Shown: piece by piece, positions 45,530-54,212 of the stretch
Layout of the letters: every line of letters begins with the position of its first letter
Numbering within the stretch: position 1 is the stretch's first letter
Source: Paraburkholderia domus
Lineage (GTDB): Bacteria; Pseudomonadota; Gammaproteobacteria; Burkholderiales; Burkholderiaceae
NCBI RefSeq assembly: GCF_905220705.1
Contig: NZ_CAJNAT010000029.1
Span: forward strand, 27,150-91,149
Length of the DNA: 64,000 bases
Direction of reading: 5' to 3'
The notes under the pieces: model-generated
The model's database searches: none
The model's input: only the letters and a program-made list of their open reading frames with translations
What the model was told of the DNA's origin: nothing
Made by a program: the position numbers and the translations under genes

Positions 45530-46253
45530 CGATGTAGGCCCTCTGTACTTCGGGATGACGGACGATCTCGTCCGGCGGCCCGGCGACGATCAGCTTCCCC
45601 GACACGATGCAAAGCACCGGCTCGGAAAACCGCATGATCGCGTGCATGATGTGTTCGATCATGATGACCGTGATGCCGCGATCGGCGAGCGCGAACAGGA
45701 TGTCGAGCACCTCGTCCACCTCGCTTACGGACAAACCCGCCATCGCCTCGTCAGACACCAGCAGGCGCGGATTGACGGCCAGCGCCCGCGCGAGTTCAAG
45801 CTTGCGCAGCTCGATCTGCGACAGGGCCCCGCACCCCTCATCCGCCTTGCCGCCTAAGCCCAGACTGTCCAGGATGCGCAGCGCGGATTCTCGTAGCGCG
45901 GCCCGGTTCGGCCTCTCCGTTCCCCCTGCACCGTATTCGAGCGGCACGTACAGGTTCTCGACCAGCGTCATGCCGTGAAATGGCTGCGGGATCTGGAAGG
46001 TGCGAGCGAGGCCACGCTGCGCGCGCCGATGCGGCTGCATGCGCGTCACGTCCTCGCCGCCGAACATGACGCGCCCACTTTCGGGGCGCAGCCGACCCGA
46101 TACACAGTTGATCAGGGTCGTCTTGCCCGAACCATTCGGGCCGATGATCCCGATCCGTTCGCCCGCGCCGATCTCGAGCGAGATATCGGACAGCGCGACA
46201 AAGCTGCCAAAGCGCTTCGTCACACTGTGGACGCCCAATAGCAGTTCGCTCAT
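45522..46253 (-). CDS. livG: Branched-chain-type ABC transporter ATPase LivG
   Basis: This 243-residue ATPase has Walker A GPNGSGKTT, the LivG-specific RTFQIPQPFHGMTLVENL, Walker B LLVSDEAMAGL and the C-terminal MIEHIMHAIMRFSEPV region. ATG 46253 overlaps the LivM stop (ATGA). The gene itself appears intact. Confidence 0.93.
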   Translation of the reverse strand: MSELLLGVHSVTKRFGSFVALSDISLEIGAGERIGIIGPNGSGKTTLINCVSGRLRPESGRVMFGGEDVTRMQPHRRAQRGLARTFQIPQPFHGMTLVENLYVPLEYGAGGTERPNRAALRESALRILDSLGLGGKADEGCGALSQIELRKLELARALAVNPRLLVSDEAMAGLSVSEVDEVLDILFALADRGITVIMIEHIMHAIMRFSEPVLCIVSGKLIVAGPPDEIVRHPEVQRAYIGD

Positions 46254-46573
46254 GCGGTCCTCCTTCGTTGCGCGGCGCGCATCTCGCGACGCGGGCGCTT
46301 CCACGTGCTCAGCAACCGGTAGAGTCCACCGGGCAGGAAGACCACACCACCGACCAGGATCAGCCCGATCGCAAGCAGATTCAACTCGGGCGATACGGTA
46401 ACGGTCAATCCCTGCTCGATCAGGGACAGAACCAGTGCTGTTGCGAGCGCGATGAACTGCAGCACCACTTCACCTGCGAAGAAGACATATTCGTTGGTGA
46501 CAAGCCGGGTCAGCAGCCAGGCACACGCGAGCAATGCCACGCACCCTACCCAGAACCATGACAGGCGTCTCAT
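46250..46573 (-). pseudogene. livM: LivM-type permease with large in-frame internal deletion
   Basis: The frame encodes only 107 residues where LivM normally has 300 or more. The N-terminal part (TNEYVFFAGEVVLQFIALAT) is the usual LivM start. It runs straight into the usual C-terminus (LLAIGLILVGGVVFLPGGLY RLL). About 200 residues including most membrane spans and the EAA-like loop are missing. Start, stop and overlaps with livH and livG (both ATGA) are preserved. The importer should therefore lack its second permease unless another LivM substitutes. Confidence 0.8.
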
Positions 46574-47451
46574 CGCATTCTCCCGAACAGTCCTGCGGGC
46601 CGAACCGCGAGCACCACCAGCACCAATGAAAACGACACCGCTGTCGCCCACGATGCGCCGAACACGGTCAGCACCACACTTTCCGCGATGCCAAGCAGGA
46701 TGCCCGCGACGTAGACACCCGTCACCGAACCCATGCCGGCCAGCACGACCACGGCGAACGCGCGTCCGATATAGACCCGGTCGGCGGACGGCTGCACGGG
46801 ACCGATCACGATCATCAGCGCACCAGCGACGGCTGCGGTCGCGAGCGACAAACCGAAGGCAAGCTGCCGGATGGGCGCCGGGTTGATCGCCAGCATCGGC
46901 AGCGCGCCCTGGTCGTACCCGGCCGCACGAATCGGACGGCCGGTCATCGTGCGGCTCAGGTACTGCTGCAAGCCGAACAGCAAGGTTGTGCCGCAGACAA
47001 AAGAGGCGAGCATCCGGTAAGGCACGCGAAACGTTCCGATCGCGAGCGCCCGGCCGATATATGGCGCGTCGACACTCTGGAAATCCACCCCATAAGTGAG
47101 GATCAGCGCGATTTCGATCAGGAAGGACATCCCGAAGAACAACGAGAAACTCCTGAGCGGATCGACCTTCCCGCGCGACTCGAAGACGACGCGATAGAGT
47201 TTGTAGAACCCGACGCCCGCCACGAAGAAAACCGGTGCCAGCAGCAGGCCGCACAGTAACGGATCAAGTCCCCAGCTATTGAGTGTGTGAACGAGAAGCG
47301 CTGCGGCGACCACCACGGCGGGATGTGCGAGATTCGGTATTTCCAGTACGCCGAACACCAGCGCAAGCCCGCTCGCGATCGACGCGTAGAACGCGCCCAG
47401 CAGCAGCCCCGAGATGAGAGCATTGAGAAGCAGATGCATAGAGAAGTCCAT
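46570..47451 (-). CDS. livH: Branched-chain-type ABC transporter permease LivH
   Basis: This 293-residue membrane protein has about 8 spans with LivH hallmarks (LGAFYASIASGLALVFGVLE, RAAGYDQGALPMLAIN, VVLAGMGSVTGVYVAGILLG). It appears complete. It follows the binding-protein gene by 17 bp and overlaps the deleted livM by 4 bp. Confidence 0.92.
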   Translation of the reverse strand: MDFSMHLLLNALISGLLLGAFYASIASGLALVFGVLEIPNLAHPAVVVAAALLVHTLNSWGLDPLLCGLLLAPVFFVAGVGFYKLYRVVFESRGKVDPLRSFSLFFGMSFLIEIALILTYGVDFQSVDAPYIGRALAIGTFRVPYRMLASFVCGTTLLFGLQQYLSRTMTGRPIRAAGYDQGALPMLAINPAPIRQLAFGLSLATAAVAGALMIVIGPVQPSADRVYIGRAFAVVVLAGMGSVTGVYVAGILLGIAESVVLTVFGASWATAVSFSLVLVVLAVRPAGLFGRMR

Positions 47452-47468
47452 GATGATCGCCGTCGGAC

Positions 47469-48725
47469 CTATGCGTGCGCGGTCGCGAACGGATGCCTGA
47501 ACGGTGCCGACTTATAGCGGTCCGGCGCCACGATCGCGAGTTTGCCCGGCGTACGAAATTGCGCGACGTCGTGGTTCGCTACCCCCTGGAACTGCGACAT
47601 CAATACGCGGTTGTCGGTCCACTCCCCTTTGGCTCCAAAGCGGATCGGGCCGGCGATCGTTTGCACCTGATTCGCGTGCAACCAGGCGGCGATCGCCTTG
47701 TCGTCGGTGCCTCGCGTGGCCTCGACGGCCGCCTGGATCACCTGGCCCGCGACGTACCAGTAAGGCTGAACGAAGTGTCCCAGCGGATCGACCCTGGCTG
47801 CGGCCGCACGCTGTGCATACGCGGCCTGAAACTCGGCGCTGCCCGGTTGGCGCAACTTGGGATCGATAGAGAACAGGTCGTAATTGACGATGCCGTTCAA
47901 TCGCGAGCCCAGTGATTCGAGCAAGGATGCGTTTTGCACGCCGACCATGCCGCCGCCGAACAACTGCACGCTCGGCGGCAAGCCGATTTCATCGATGCCT
48001 CGCACGATCGCAGCGGATTCGGCCGGATACGAGCAGACATAGACGATGTCCGGCTGGGCCTGTTGCAGGGCCTGCAGCAGGCCGCTGAAGTCGGTCGTAT
48101 TGGCGGGGTATTGCTGGTCGAACACGACCTGCATGCCGTTCTGCCTGGCCAGCAGGCGTCCGCCACTGCCCGCGGTCTGCTGGAATTCCGCGGACGCCGC
48201 GAGGATCGCGACGCGCTTGAGCCCATTTTCCTTCGCAAGCTGAAAAAACGCCTGATAGGTCAGTTGCGGATCGGGTCCCCACGGCCCGATAGAAAAGTAG
48301 CGGTCGTAGCCGATCTTCTCGTTCATGCCGATCGCCGCCATCCCGAACAGAACACGGCCACGCTCCTTGGCGAACGGGACGATTGGACCGGCGACATTGG
48401 TCCCGTAAGGCGAAAGGATCAGGTCGACCTTGTCGACGTCGATGAGTTTCGAATAGATAGCGGGCGCGGAGGCGGCGTTCGACTGGTCATCGTAGACAAC
48501 CAGTTCCACCGGCCGGCCGAGCACGCCACCCTTCGCGTTGACCGTATCGCGCCAGACTTCCATGGCGACGAGACCGGACTTGCCGCCCGGCCCGAGCACC
48601 CCCGTCTGGGCGATGCTAAAGCCGATCCTCAAAGGTTTACTGTTTTGCGCGAACAGCCGGACACCCGGCATGGCTGCCGCGCCCACCGCCACCATCGCGC
48701 GGGTAAAGCTTCTCATGTTCAACAA
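47469..48725 (-). CDS. LivK-type periplasmic binding protein
   Basis: This 418-residue protein of the Peripl_BP_6 family has a signal peptide (MRSFTRAMVAVGAAAMPGVR LFAQ) and family blocks (GFSIAQTGVLGPGGKSG, VVYDDQSNAASAPAIYSKLI, FDQQYPANTTDFSGLLQAL). A TTG start at 48725 has GGAG at good spacing; ATG 48716 is the alternative. It belongs to the operon with the amidohydrolase and dioxygenase genes, pointing to an aromatic or N-heterocyclic acid/amide ligand; this is inference. Confidence 0.9.
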   Translation of the reverse strand: MLNMRSFTRAMVAVGAAAMPGVRLFAQNSKPLRIGFSIAQTGVLGPGGKSGLVAMEVWRDTVNAKGGVLGRPVELVVYDDQSNAASAPAIYSKLIDVDKVDLILSPYGTNVAGPIVPFAKERGRVLFGMAAIGMNEKIGYDRYFSIGPWGPDPQLTYQAFFQLAKENGLKRVAILAASAEFQQTAGSGGRLLARQNGMQVVFDQQYPANTTDFSGLLQALQQAQPDIVYVCSYPAESAAIVRGIDEIGLPPSVQLFGGGMVGVQNASLLESLGSRLNGIVNYDLFSIDPKLRQPGSAEFQAAYAQRAAAARVDPLGHFVQPYWYVAGQVIQAAVEATRGTDDKAIAAWLHANQVQTIAGPIRFGAKGEWTDNRVLMSQFQGVANHDVAQFRTPGKLAIVAPDRYKSAPFRHPFATAHA

Positions 48726-48805
48726 GATGCGTCTCCGTATTTATCGTGTTCGTATGGATGGTCCGCTGTGCGGCGCCACGGCAAAGCAGTCGCGTGTCTA
48801 AGGTG

Positions 48806-49684
48806 CTAAACCGTCAGGCCAGAGAGTCCGGCAATCACCTTCGCGCACGCAAGGTAGTCTTCGTCGCCGAAGCCGGAGGCTTCGGTGGCAGCCATGATCT
48901 GTTCGACCGTCGCCCCCAGCAGGACCGGCACGCTGAGCTCGCGCGCACCGTCGGCAATCAACCTCAGGTCCTTGCGCATCTGCGCGACGGTAAAGGTCGG
49001 GGTGAAGTCGAGACGTTCGAGCGCATCGGCCTTGAACTTCAGATGCGGCGAGCCAATGGCGCTCGCACTGATCGCGTCGAGCGCGGCCTTCGGCGCGATG
49101 CCGCCTTTCGTGCACAGTGCATAAGCCTCGCCGAGGCTCGCAACGAGCGTAGTCACCATCAGGTTGACTGCGAGCTTCATGACGCGCGCCTGCTCCGCAT
49201 CGCCCACCACGCGGATCGTCGACGCCCAGGCCGAGACGATCAGCCGGGCGCGTTCGACCACGGCTTCCGGGCCCGATACGAACGTCGTCAGCGTGCCGTT
49301 CGCCGCAGCGGCAACCGAGCCGGAGACCGGCGCACGGAGATAGCCGACTTGCTGCGCGACAGCGGTGTTCGCGATGGAAGCGGAGGCGCTGACCGAAATG
49401 GTGCTGGTTTCGATCAGGAGCGTGCCCGCTTTCGCGTGTCGCAGTGCACCGCCCTCACCTGCCAGAAGGTTCAACGCGACCGCGTCGTTGGGGAGCGAAC
49501 TGATGATCGCGTCCGCCCGGGCGATCGCATCTTCGAGGGATTCGACAACTGCCAGTTTCCGCGAACGCGCGGCAGTGCGGCGCTCCTCGCTGATATCGAA
49601 TACATACAGGGTATGTCCGGCCGCCGCGACACGCGCGGCCATCGGCTCACCCATCTTGCCGAAGCCCAACCACACGATGTTCAT
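48806..49684 (-). CDS. 3-hydroxyisobutyrate-dehydrogenase-like NAD(P) oxidoreductase
   Basis: This 292-residue beta-hydroxyacid dehydrogenase has an N-terminal Rossmann motif (VWLGFGKMGEPMAARVAAAG), the substrate-binding loop LRAPVSGSVAAAANGTLT and the catalytic Lys in MKLAVNLMVTT (the classical GG-N-K-xxN block). It overlaps the YciI gene by 4 bp. It would oxidise a 3-hydroxyacid or reduce a semialdehyde produced by the pathway. Confidence 0.9.
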   Translation of the reverse strand: MNIVWLGFGKMGEPMAARVAAAGHTLYVFDISEERRTAARSRKLAVVESLEDAIARADAIISSLPNDAVALNLLAGEGGALRHAKAGTLLIETSTISVSASASIANTAVAQQVGYLRAPVSGSVAAAANGTLTTFVSGPEAVVERARLIVSAWASTIRVVGDAEQARVMKLAVNLMVTTLVASLGEAYALCTKGGIAPKAALDAISASAIGSPHLKFKADALERLDFTPTFTVAQMRKDLRLIADGARELSVPVLLGATVEQIMAATEASGFGDEDYLACAKVIAGLSGLTV

Positions 49685-50025
49685 CGCTTTATCTCCTGTG
49701 TCTTTGCCACTGGATGTCCCTTCGCGTGATCGGCCGAATACGGATTGCCGCGACGCCATACCCACGGATGAATGTCCACCTGTGCGAAGAGTCCGGCCTG
49801 TGCATACGGATCAGCCTTCATGAAGGCCTGGACGGCTTCGATCGCATCGGCCTCGAGGATCAGCAACGATCCGGCCTCAGCACCCTTTTCATCGAGCAGC
49901 GGTCCGGTCTGGAGCACCCGCAATCCTTCAGCGGCGGCATCGAGATGGGCGCTATGGCGCGCTTTCGTTTGTGCACGCAGCGCGGTGCTGCCGGGATGAT
50001 CCCTGGCAATCACGGCGAAGAACAT
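49681..50025 (-). CDS. YciI family protein
   Basis: This 114-residue protein is a single ferredoxin-like YciI domain: FFAVIARDHPGSTALRAQTK ARHSAHL, the conserved His of R..H..HL, GPLLDEKGAEAGSLLILEAD and the C-terminal DPYAQAGLF. Relatives include muconolactone-isomerase-like and dechlorinating enzymes such as TftG. It lies between the dioxygenase and dehydrogenase genes, consistent with a role after ring cleavage. Confidence 0.88.
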   Translation of the reverse strand: MFFAVIARDHPGSTALRAQTKARHSAHLDAAAEGLRVLQTGPLLDEKGAEAGSLLILEADAIEAVQAFMKADPYAQAGLFAQVDIHPWVWRRGNPYSADHAKGHPVAKTQEIKR

Positions 50026-50029
50026 GGTC

Positions 50030-50896
50030 TTATCCGTTCCGGGCGAGTACGAAGTCGTTTGCGAGTTCCCAGAAGGGTCCGCGAACGCCGAATTTCTCCG
50101 CTGCCTCCGGCGAGTCATTACGTTTGAACTCGCGGATCAGAGACGATTTCACCGCGAACACGACGTCCGAATCGAGGTAGGTATCTTCGGCGTCGAACAG
50201 GTGCGTCGTGAGCTTCCTGAATCCTGGCGCGGACACAATCGCATGCACGTGGGCGGGCCGATACGGATGCCGCGCCGTTGCGTGCAGCAGTACGCCGACC
50301 GGACCATCCGTCGGAATCGGATACGAGGTGGGCCGAATGGTTTTCATCAGGAACTCGCCGTCCGGCTTCGCGCGATACCAGCCGCGCAGGTTGTCCTCGG
50401 GTTGCGACCGGTCCTGGATGTCGTACATACCGTTCCCGTCGGTCTGCCAGATTTCGAGCGTCGCGTCGGGCACCGGCTTTCCGTCGCAGTCGAGCACCCG
50501 ACCGTGAATCACCAGCGGGGTGTCGTCGCCCTCACGCAGCAGCACCGACTCACCCCATTTCCGCTCAGGCGACTCCGGCACGTAAAACGGTCCGAGGACC
50601 GTCGACTCCGTCGCTCCCTCTGCCACGCCGGCGCTGACCATGTTGACGAGCGCCGAAATGCCGAGGTTGTCGGACAGCAGGATCATCTCCTGCCGCTTGT
50701 TATCGCTGATCTGGCCAGTTTGGGTCAGGAACTCGACCCCTGCGATCCATTCGCTTTCCGTCAGGCGCACATCACGCACGAACGCGTGAAGATGACGGAT
50801 CAACGATTGCAGGACCGTGCGCAGCCGCTCGTCCGGCGTGCTCGAATACCGTTCAAGCACCACTTCGGTCAGTTCTGTTTCTGTCATGTTTCTCAT
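50030..50896 (-). CDS. Intradiol ring-cleavage dioxygenase, hydroxyquinol/catechol 1,2-type
   Basis: This 288-residue enzyme has an N-terminal helical dimerisation domain (LIRHLHAFVRDVRLTESEW) and a C-terminal beta-sandwich. The Fe(III) ligands are visible: Tyr in GMYDIQ, Tyr in TSYPIPTDG and two His in RPAHVHAIV. Length and domain order fit hydroxyquinol 1,2-dioxygenase or catechol 1,2-dioxygenase more than the protocatechuate enzyme. The start at 50896 is chosen by family similarity. Product would be a muconate or maleylacetate. No maleylacetate reductase gene is nearby. Confidence 0.92.
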   Translation of the reverse strand: MRNMTETELTEVVLERYSSTPDERLRTVLQSLIRHLHAFVRDVRLTESEWIAGVEFLTQTGQISDNKRQEMILLSDNLGISALVNMVSAGVAEGATESTVLGPFYVPESPERKWGESVLLREGDDTPLVIHGRVLDCDGKPVPDATLEIWQTDGNGMYDIQDRSQPEDNLRGWYRAKPDGEFLMKTIRPTSYPIPTDGPVGVLLHATARHPYRPAHVHAIVSAPGFRKLTTHLFDAEDTYLDSDVVFAVKSSLIREFKRNDSPEAAEKFGVRGPFWELANDFVLARNG

Positions 50897-50977
50897 GGCG
50901 TCTCCGTTTCGATTGGAATTCAAAGGTGTTTCCTGACCGGGCTCGGGCAACACGCCCATTTCCCGGTCGACAAGATG

Positions 50978-52348
50978 TCATTGCGGCCCGCCTGCTCCCA
51001 GGCCCATCGCCCCCGCAATTCGTCGGCCTGAGCAGGCAAGGCGTTCGAGCTTCGCGGGCAGGTCGGCCACGAGCAAACGGCCGTGGCGCTTCTTCCACTC
51101 GCCGGCAATCATCACGCTATCGACGTTCGCGAGACTGTTCTGCATCACGACCGCAGATACCGGATCATGCGCCGGGCACATATTGATCGCGGTTGCGTCG
51201 ATCACAACCAGATCGGCCTGCTTGCCCGGTGTGATGCTGCCGATCCGAGCCGACATCCCGAGCATCCGTGCGCCTGCTGTCGTGGCCCACGAGAGCGCCT
51301 CGCGCGTCGTGATCGTCGACGTCTCAGGAATCTTGCCGCTCGCTTTGCGGCTCGCCGCGTTGTCGAACGCGCGCTGCATGCCAAGCGCCATGCGCATCAC
51401 GCTGAACATATCCCCCGACATGATCGACTCGAGATCCACGCCCACTGACGGCGCTGCACCAAGTCCCCGCAGCCGGCCCACGATCGGAAAACCATGGCCC
51501 TGCGTCATCTCTCCCTCGGGGGTAATTGAAAAGCTCACGCCACGTTCTACGAGACGCGCCATCCGCTCGTCGCTCAGATCATTGCCGTGAACGATGTTGA
51601 TCCACGGCCCAAGCAACCCTTCATGATCGAGCGCCTCCCAGCCCCCAACCGCCTTTTCCGGACCGCCACCCTGATGCATCGAAGCGACGAGACCGAATTC
51701 CATTGCCATACGGATGTCGTGCCGCGCAACATCGAGGGTCGAGTAGTGCGGCCCAAGAATCGCGAGTCCGAGGTTCACAAGGCGGTTGCTTCGCTCGAAT
51801 CGCTCGTGCAACAAGCGTTCAATCTCCTTGCGTGGATGCGGAATCTCGGAAAAATGAGGTTGCCCGGGTTGCGGGTCCGGCTTGGGCGTACCGTGCATGA
51901 ATGTCGCGCGGATACCTGCGTCGACCAGTGCGTCCAGCGCGGCATCCGTATGCGCGGCCGTTGGATTGTTATGGCACCAATCGACCAGCGTCGTGGTCCC
52001 GCAGTTGATCTGGTTCAACGCACCGACCTGGGTTGCGCAAAAAATGTCTGCGGGAGTGAAACAGGTCGCAAGCCCCGCGTGCATCCAACGAAAGTATTCG
52101 AGCAGCGTCCAGTTGGCCGCAACGGTACGCAGCCCCGTTTGCCACGTGTGCATATGGGCATTGATCAGCCCGGGAATCACGATGCGACCCGCAAGCGTGA
52201 TGACCTCGGCGTCGTGATCCTGCAACGAAGGGCCTACCGCGACGATCCGGTCTCCTTCGATCAGGATGTCCGCCGCGGGGAAGTCACCGAGTGCGTCATC
52301 CATCGTCACCACCGTGGCGCCTTTCAGAAGAATTCGGGCGAGGGTCAT
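50978..52348 (-). CDS. Amidohydrolase family protein (TrzN/AtzA/SsnA-like)
   Basis: This 456-residue metal-dependent hydrolase has HMH in GLINAHMHTWQTGLR, a later metal His in LVASMHQGGG, His in INIVHGNDLSD and Asp in SVGVDLESIMSGDM. The C-terminal sandwich contains GSITPGKQADLVVIDA. The family includes triazine chlorohydrolases, cytosine and guanine deaminases. It is the first gene of the operon that runs to 44408; a palindrome also found before gntR lies 53 bp upstream. Confidence 0.92.
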   Translation of the reverse strand: MTLARILLKGATVVTMDDALGDFPAADILIEGDRIVAVGPSLQDHDAEVITLAGRIVIPGLINAHMHTWQTGLRTVAANWTLLEYFRWMHAGLATCFTPADIFCATQVGALNQINCGTTTLVDWCHNNPTAAHTDAALDALVDAGIRATFMHGTPKPDPQPGQPHFSEIPHPRKEIERLLHERFERSNRLVNLGLAILGPHYSTLDVARHDIRMAMEFGLVASMHQGGGPEKAVGGWEALDHEGLLGPWINIVHGNDLSDERMARLVERGVSFSITPEGEMTQGHGFPIVGRLRGLGAAPSVGVDLESIMSGDMFSVMRMALGMQRAFDNAASRKASGKIPETSTITTREALSWATTAGARMLGMSARIGSITPGKQADLVVIDATAINMCPAHDPVSAVVMQNSLANVDSVMIAGEWKKRHGRLLVADLPAKLERLACSGRRIAGAMGLGAGGPQ

Positions 52349-52400
52349 AGCGTCACTAACAGGCCTCTAGTCTGCGAAATACAGTATGCGGTTTTATTTA

Positions 52401-52414
52401 AATATTCGAACATT
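52401..52414. promoter_or_regulatory. Candidate GntR operator AATATTCGAACATT
   Basis: It differs by one base from the perfect palindrome AATGTTCGAACATT at 57220-57233, and in both cases CG follows. It lies 53 bp upstream of the amidohydrolase start, so it would control the amidohydrolase-dioxygenase-Liv operon. Confidence 0.6.
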
Positions 52415-52467
52415 CGTACATACCCTGATCTGGTAGACGACGGCTTCTCGCACATCGCCAGTGACGC

Positions 52468-54171
52468 TTATGCCGATTCGGCGAATGCGTTTACGGGCAC
52501 GCCAAGAATCCGCGCCGCCGCATGCTCGGCGAGCATCAGCGTCGGCAGATGGGTGTTCGCACTCGGGATGACCGGCATCACCGATGCGTCCACGACGCGC
52601 AGGCCATCGACGCCGTAGACCCGATAGCCGTCGTCGACGACCGACAGCGGATCGTGCTCGCGCCCCATCGCGCAGGTGCCGACCGGATGGCCCATTGGCG
52701 CGATCGACGACAGCAGTTCCGCATCGGACAACTCCACGTCCCCATGCGGCCCGGCCAGCGGCCGCGCACCGGGAAACGCGAGGCCGAACGCGCACCGCCG
52801 CACCGCAGCCGGGGAATTGAGTGCGGCCTTCGCACCCGCCGCGATCAGCGCGCCGGTCACGCCACCGCGGTTGAACTGGTTGAGCGCCATGCCCGCGGGC
52901 AACAGGAATGCTTCGCGATAGGTCGCCGCAACCGACCGATCGCGCAGCAGCCGTTCGGCCAACCGCGCCGCCTTCAGTACGCGAGGCGCGTCGCGCGGAT
53001 CGTCGAGCATCCGGAAGTCGATGCGTGGATTGACGTACGGGTTTGCGCTCGCAAGCGTCACCGCTCCGGTGGAGAACGGCGTATATAGCGCCGAGCCGAC
53101 CATCGCCACGTTGGTGCCGAACGAACGTGGACTCACGCGTCCCAGCATGAACAGCATCAAGTCGCCAGCCGGACAGCCGGGCAGCTCCGATGACGCGCGC
53201 AACCCGGCGATCGCGAAGCGGCGCACGTGCGCCGCGAGGCGCGTCGCGGGCGGCAACGTCAGCGCAAAAAACTGGTACGCATGGTTCTGCAAATTGCGTC
53301 CGACGCCGCGCCGGTCCGCAACCGGCTGTATGCCGAACCGCGCGAGTTCGTCCGCCGGTCCGATGCCGGAACGCATCAGGATCGCGGGCGAATGGATCGC
53401 TCCCGCGCTCAGGATCACCTCGCGCGCATCGAGCGCGGACATCTCGCCCGCGCGGATCGCGTTGACGCCGGTCACGCGGCGTCCGTCGAACCGCAGCGAC
53501 GTCGCGCAGGTGCCTGACAGGATCGTGAGATTTTCCCGCGCGCGCACTTCGCGCGTCAGGTAGCACCGTGCGCTCGACGAGCGCGCGTTTGCGTCACAGC
53601 TCGCGGGCATGGCGAAGAAACCGTCGCCGTTCGTCGTGTTGGCGTCGTCCGCGAACGGGAAGCCGAGGCCGGCCGCTGCGTGCTCCATGCGTCGTACGAA
53701 TTCGGGCCATTGGCCGCGCGGCGTCCGGCTGATCGGGCACGCACCGCGCGGTGCGTCACGCTTCGGGCGATCGTGGTCGTCTTCGACCTTTCCGAAGCAC
53801 GCCGCAACGTCGTCCCAGCCGAAGCCACGAGCCCCGCTCGCCGTCCAGCGCGCGTAATCGGAAGGCAGCCCGCGCAGCGCGAACATCCCCATGATGCTCG
53901 AACCTCCGCCCATCACGCGGGCCTGTGGATACGGGCGCGGCGTCGTTCCGGCCACCGTCGTCGCTTCCAGCCCCGGCCAGAAGTAGTGCGGATTGAGCGT
54001 GGAACTCGGAAAAGTGTCGTCGATGTCCGCGGGCGTCGCGTCAGGCGGCGTGTCATCGCCGGCCTCAACCAGCACGACCCGATGCTCGGGATGCTCCGAA
54101 AGCCGTGCGGCCATCGCCGCGCCCGCGCTACCGCCGCCCACCACAAGAAAATCCGTTTGCCCTGTTTCCAC
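52468..54171 (-). CDS. GMC family FAD-dependent oxidoreductase
   Basis: This 567-residue protein has an FAD motif FLVVGGGSAGAAMAARLSEH, the GMC signature RVMGGGSSIMGMFALRG, the active-site His in MGHPVGTCAMG and SANTHLPTLMLAEHAAARIL. GTG at 54171 is the likely start because AGGAGAGG lies upstream; the frame stays open far upstream through the neighbouring gene. It would oxidise an alcohol or polyol, possibly a side chain of the imported substrate. It lies 42 bp after the second amidohydrolase. Confidence 0.9.
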   Translation of the reverse strand: METGQTDFLVVGGGSAGAAMAARLSEHPEHRVVLVEAGDDTPPDATPADIDDTFPSSTLNPHYFWPGLEATTVAGTTPRPYPQARVMGGGSSIMGMFALRGLPSDYARWTASGARGFGWDDVAACFGKVEDDHDRPKRDAPRGACPISRTPRGQWPEFVRRMEHAAAGLGFPFADDANTTNGDGFFAMPASCDANARSSSARCYLTREVRARENLTILSGTCATSLRFDGRRVTGVNAIRAGEMSALDAREVILSAGAIHSPAILMRSGIGPADELARFGIQPVADRRGVGRNLQNHAYQFFALTLPPATRLAAHVRRFAIAGLRASSELPGCPAGDLMLFMLGRVSPRSFGTNVAMVGSALYTPFSTGAVTLASANPYVNPRIDFRMLDDPRDAPRVLKAARLAERLLRDRSVAATYREAFLLPAGMALNQFNRGGVTGALIAAGAKAALNSPAAVRRCAFGLAFPGARPLAGPHGDVELSDAELLSSIAPMGHPVGTCAMGREHDPLSVVDDGYRVYGVDGLRVVDASVMPVIPSANTHLPTLMLAEHAAARILGVPVNAFAESA

Positions 54172-54212
54172 GCTGCCCTCTCCTCCATTGACTGTTAAAC
54201 GACGCGGCACGT

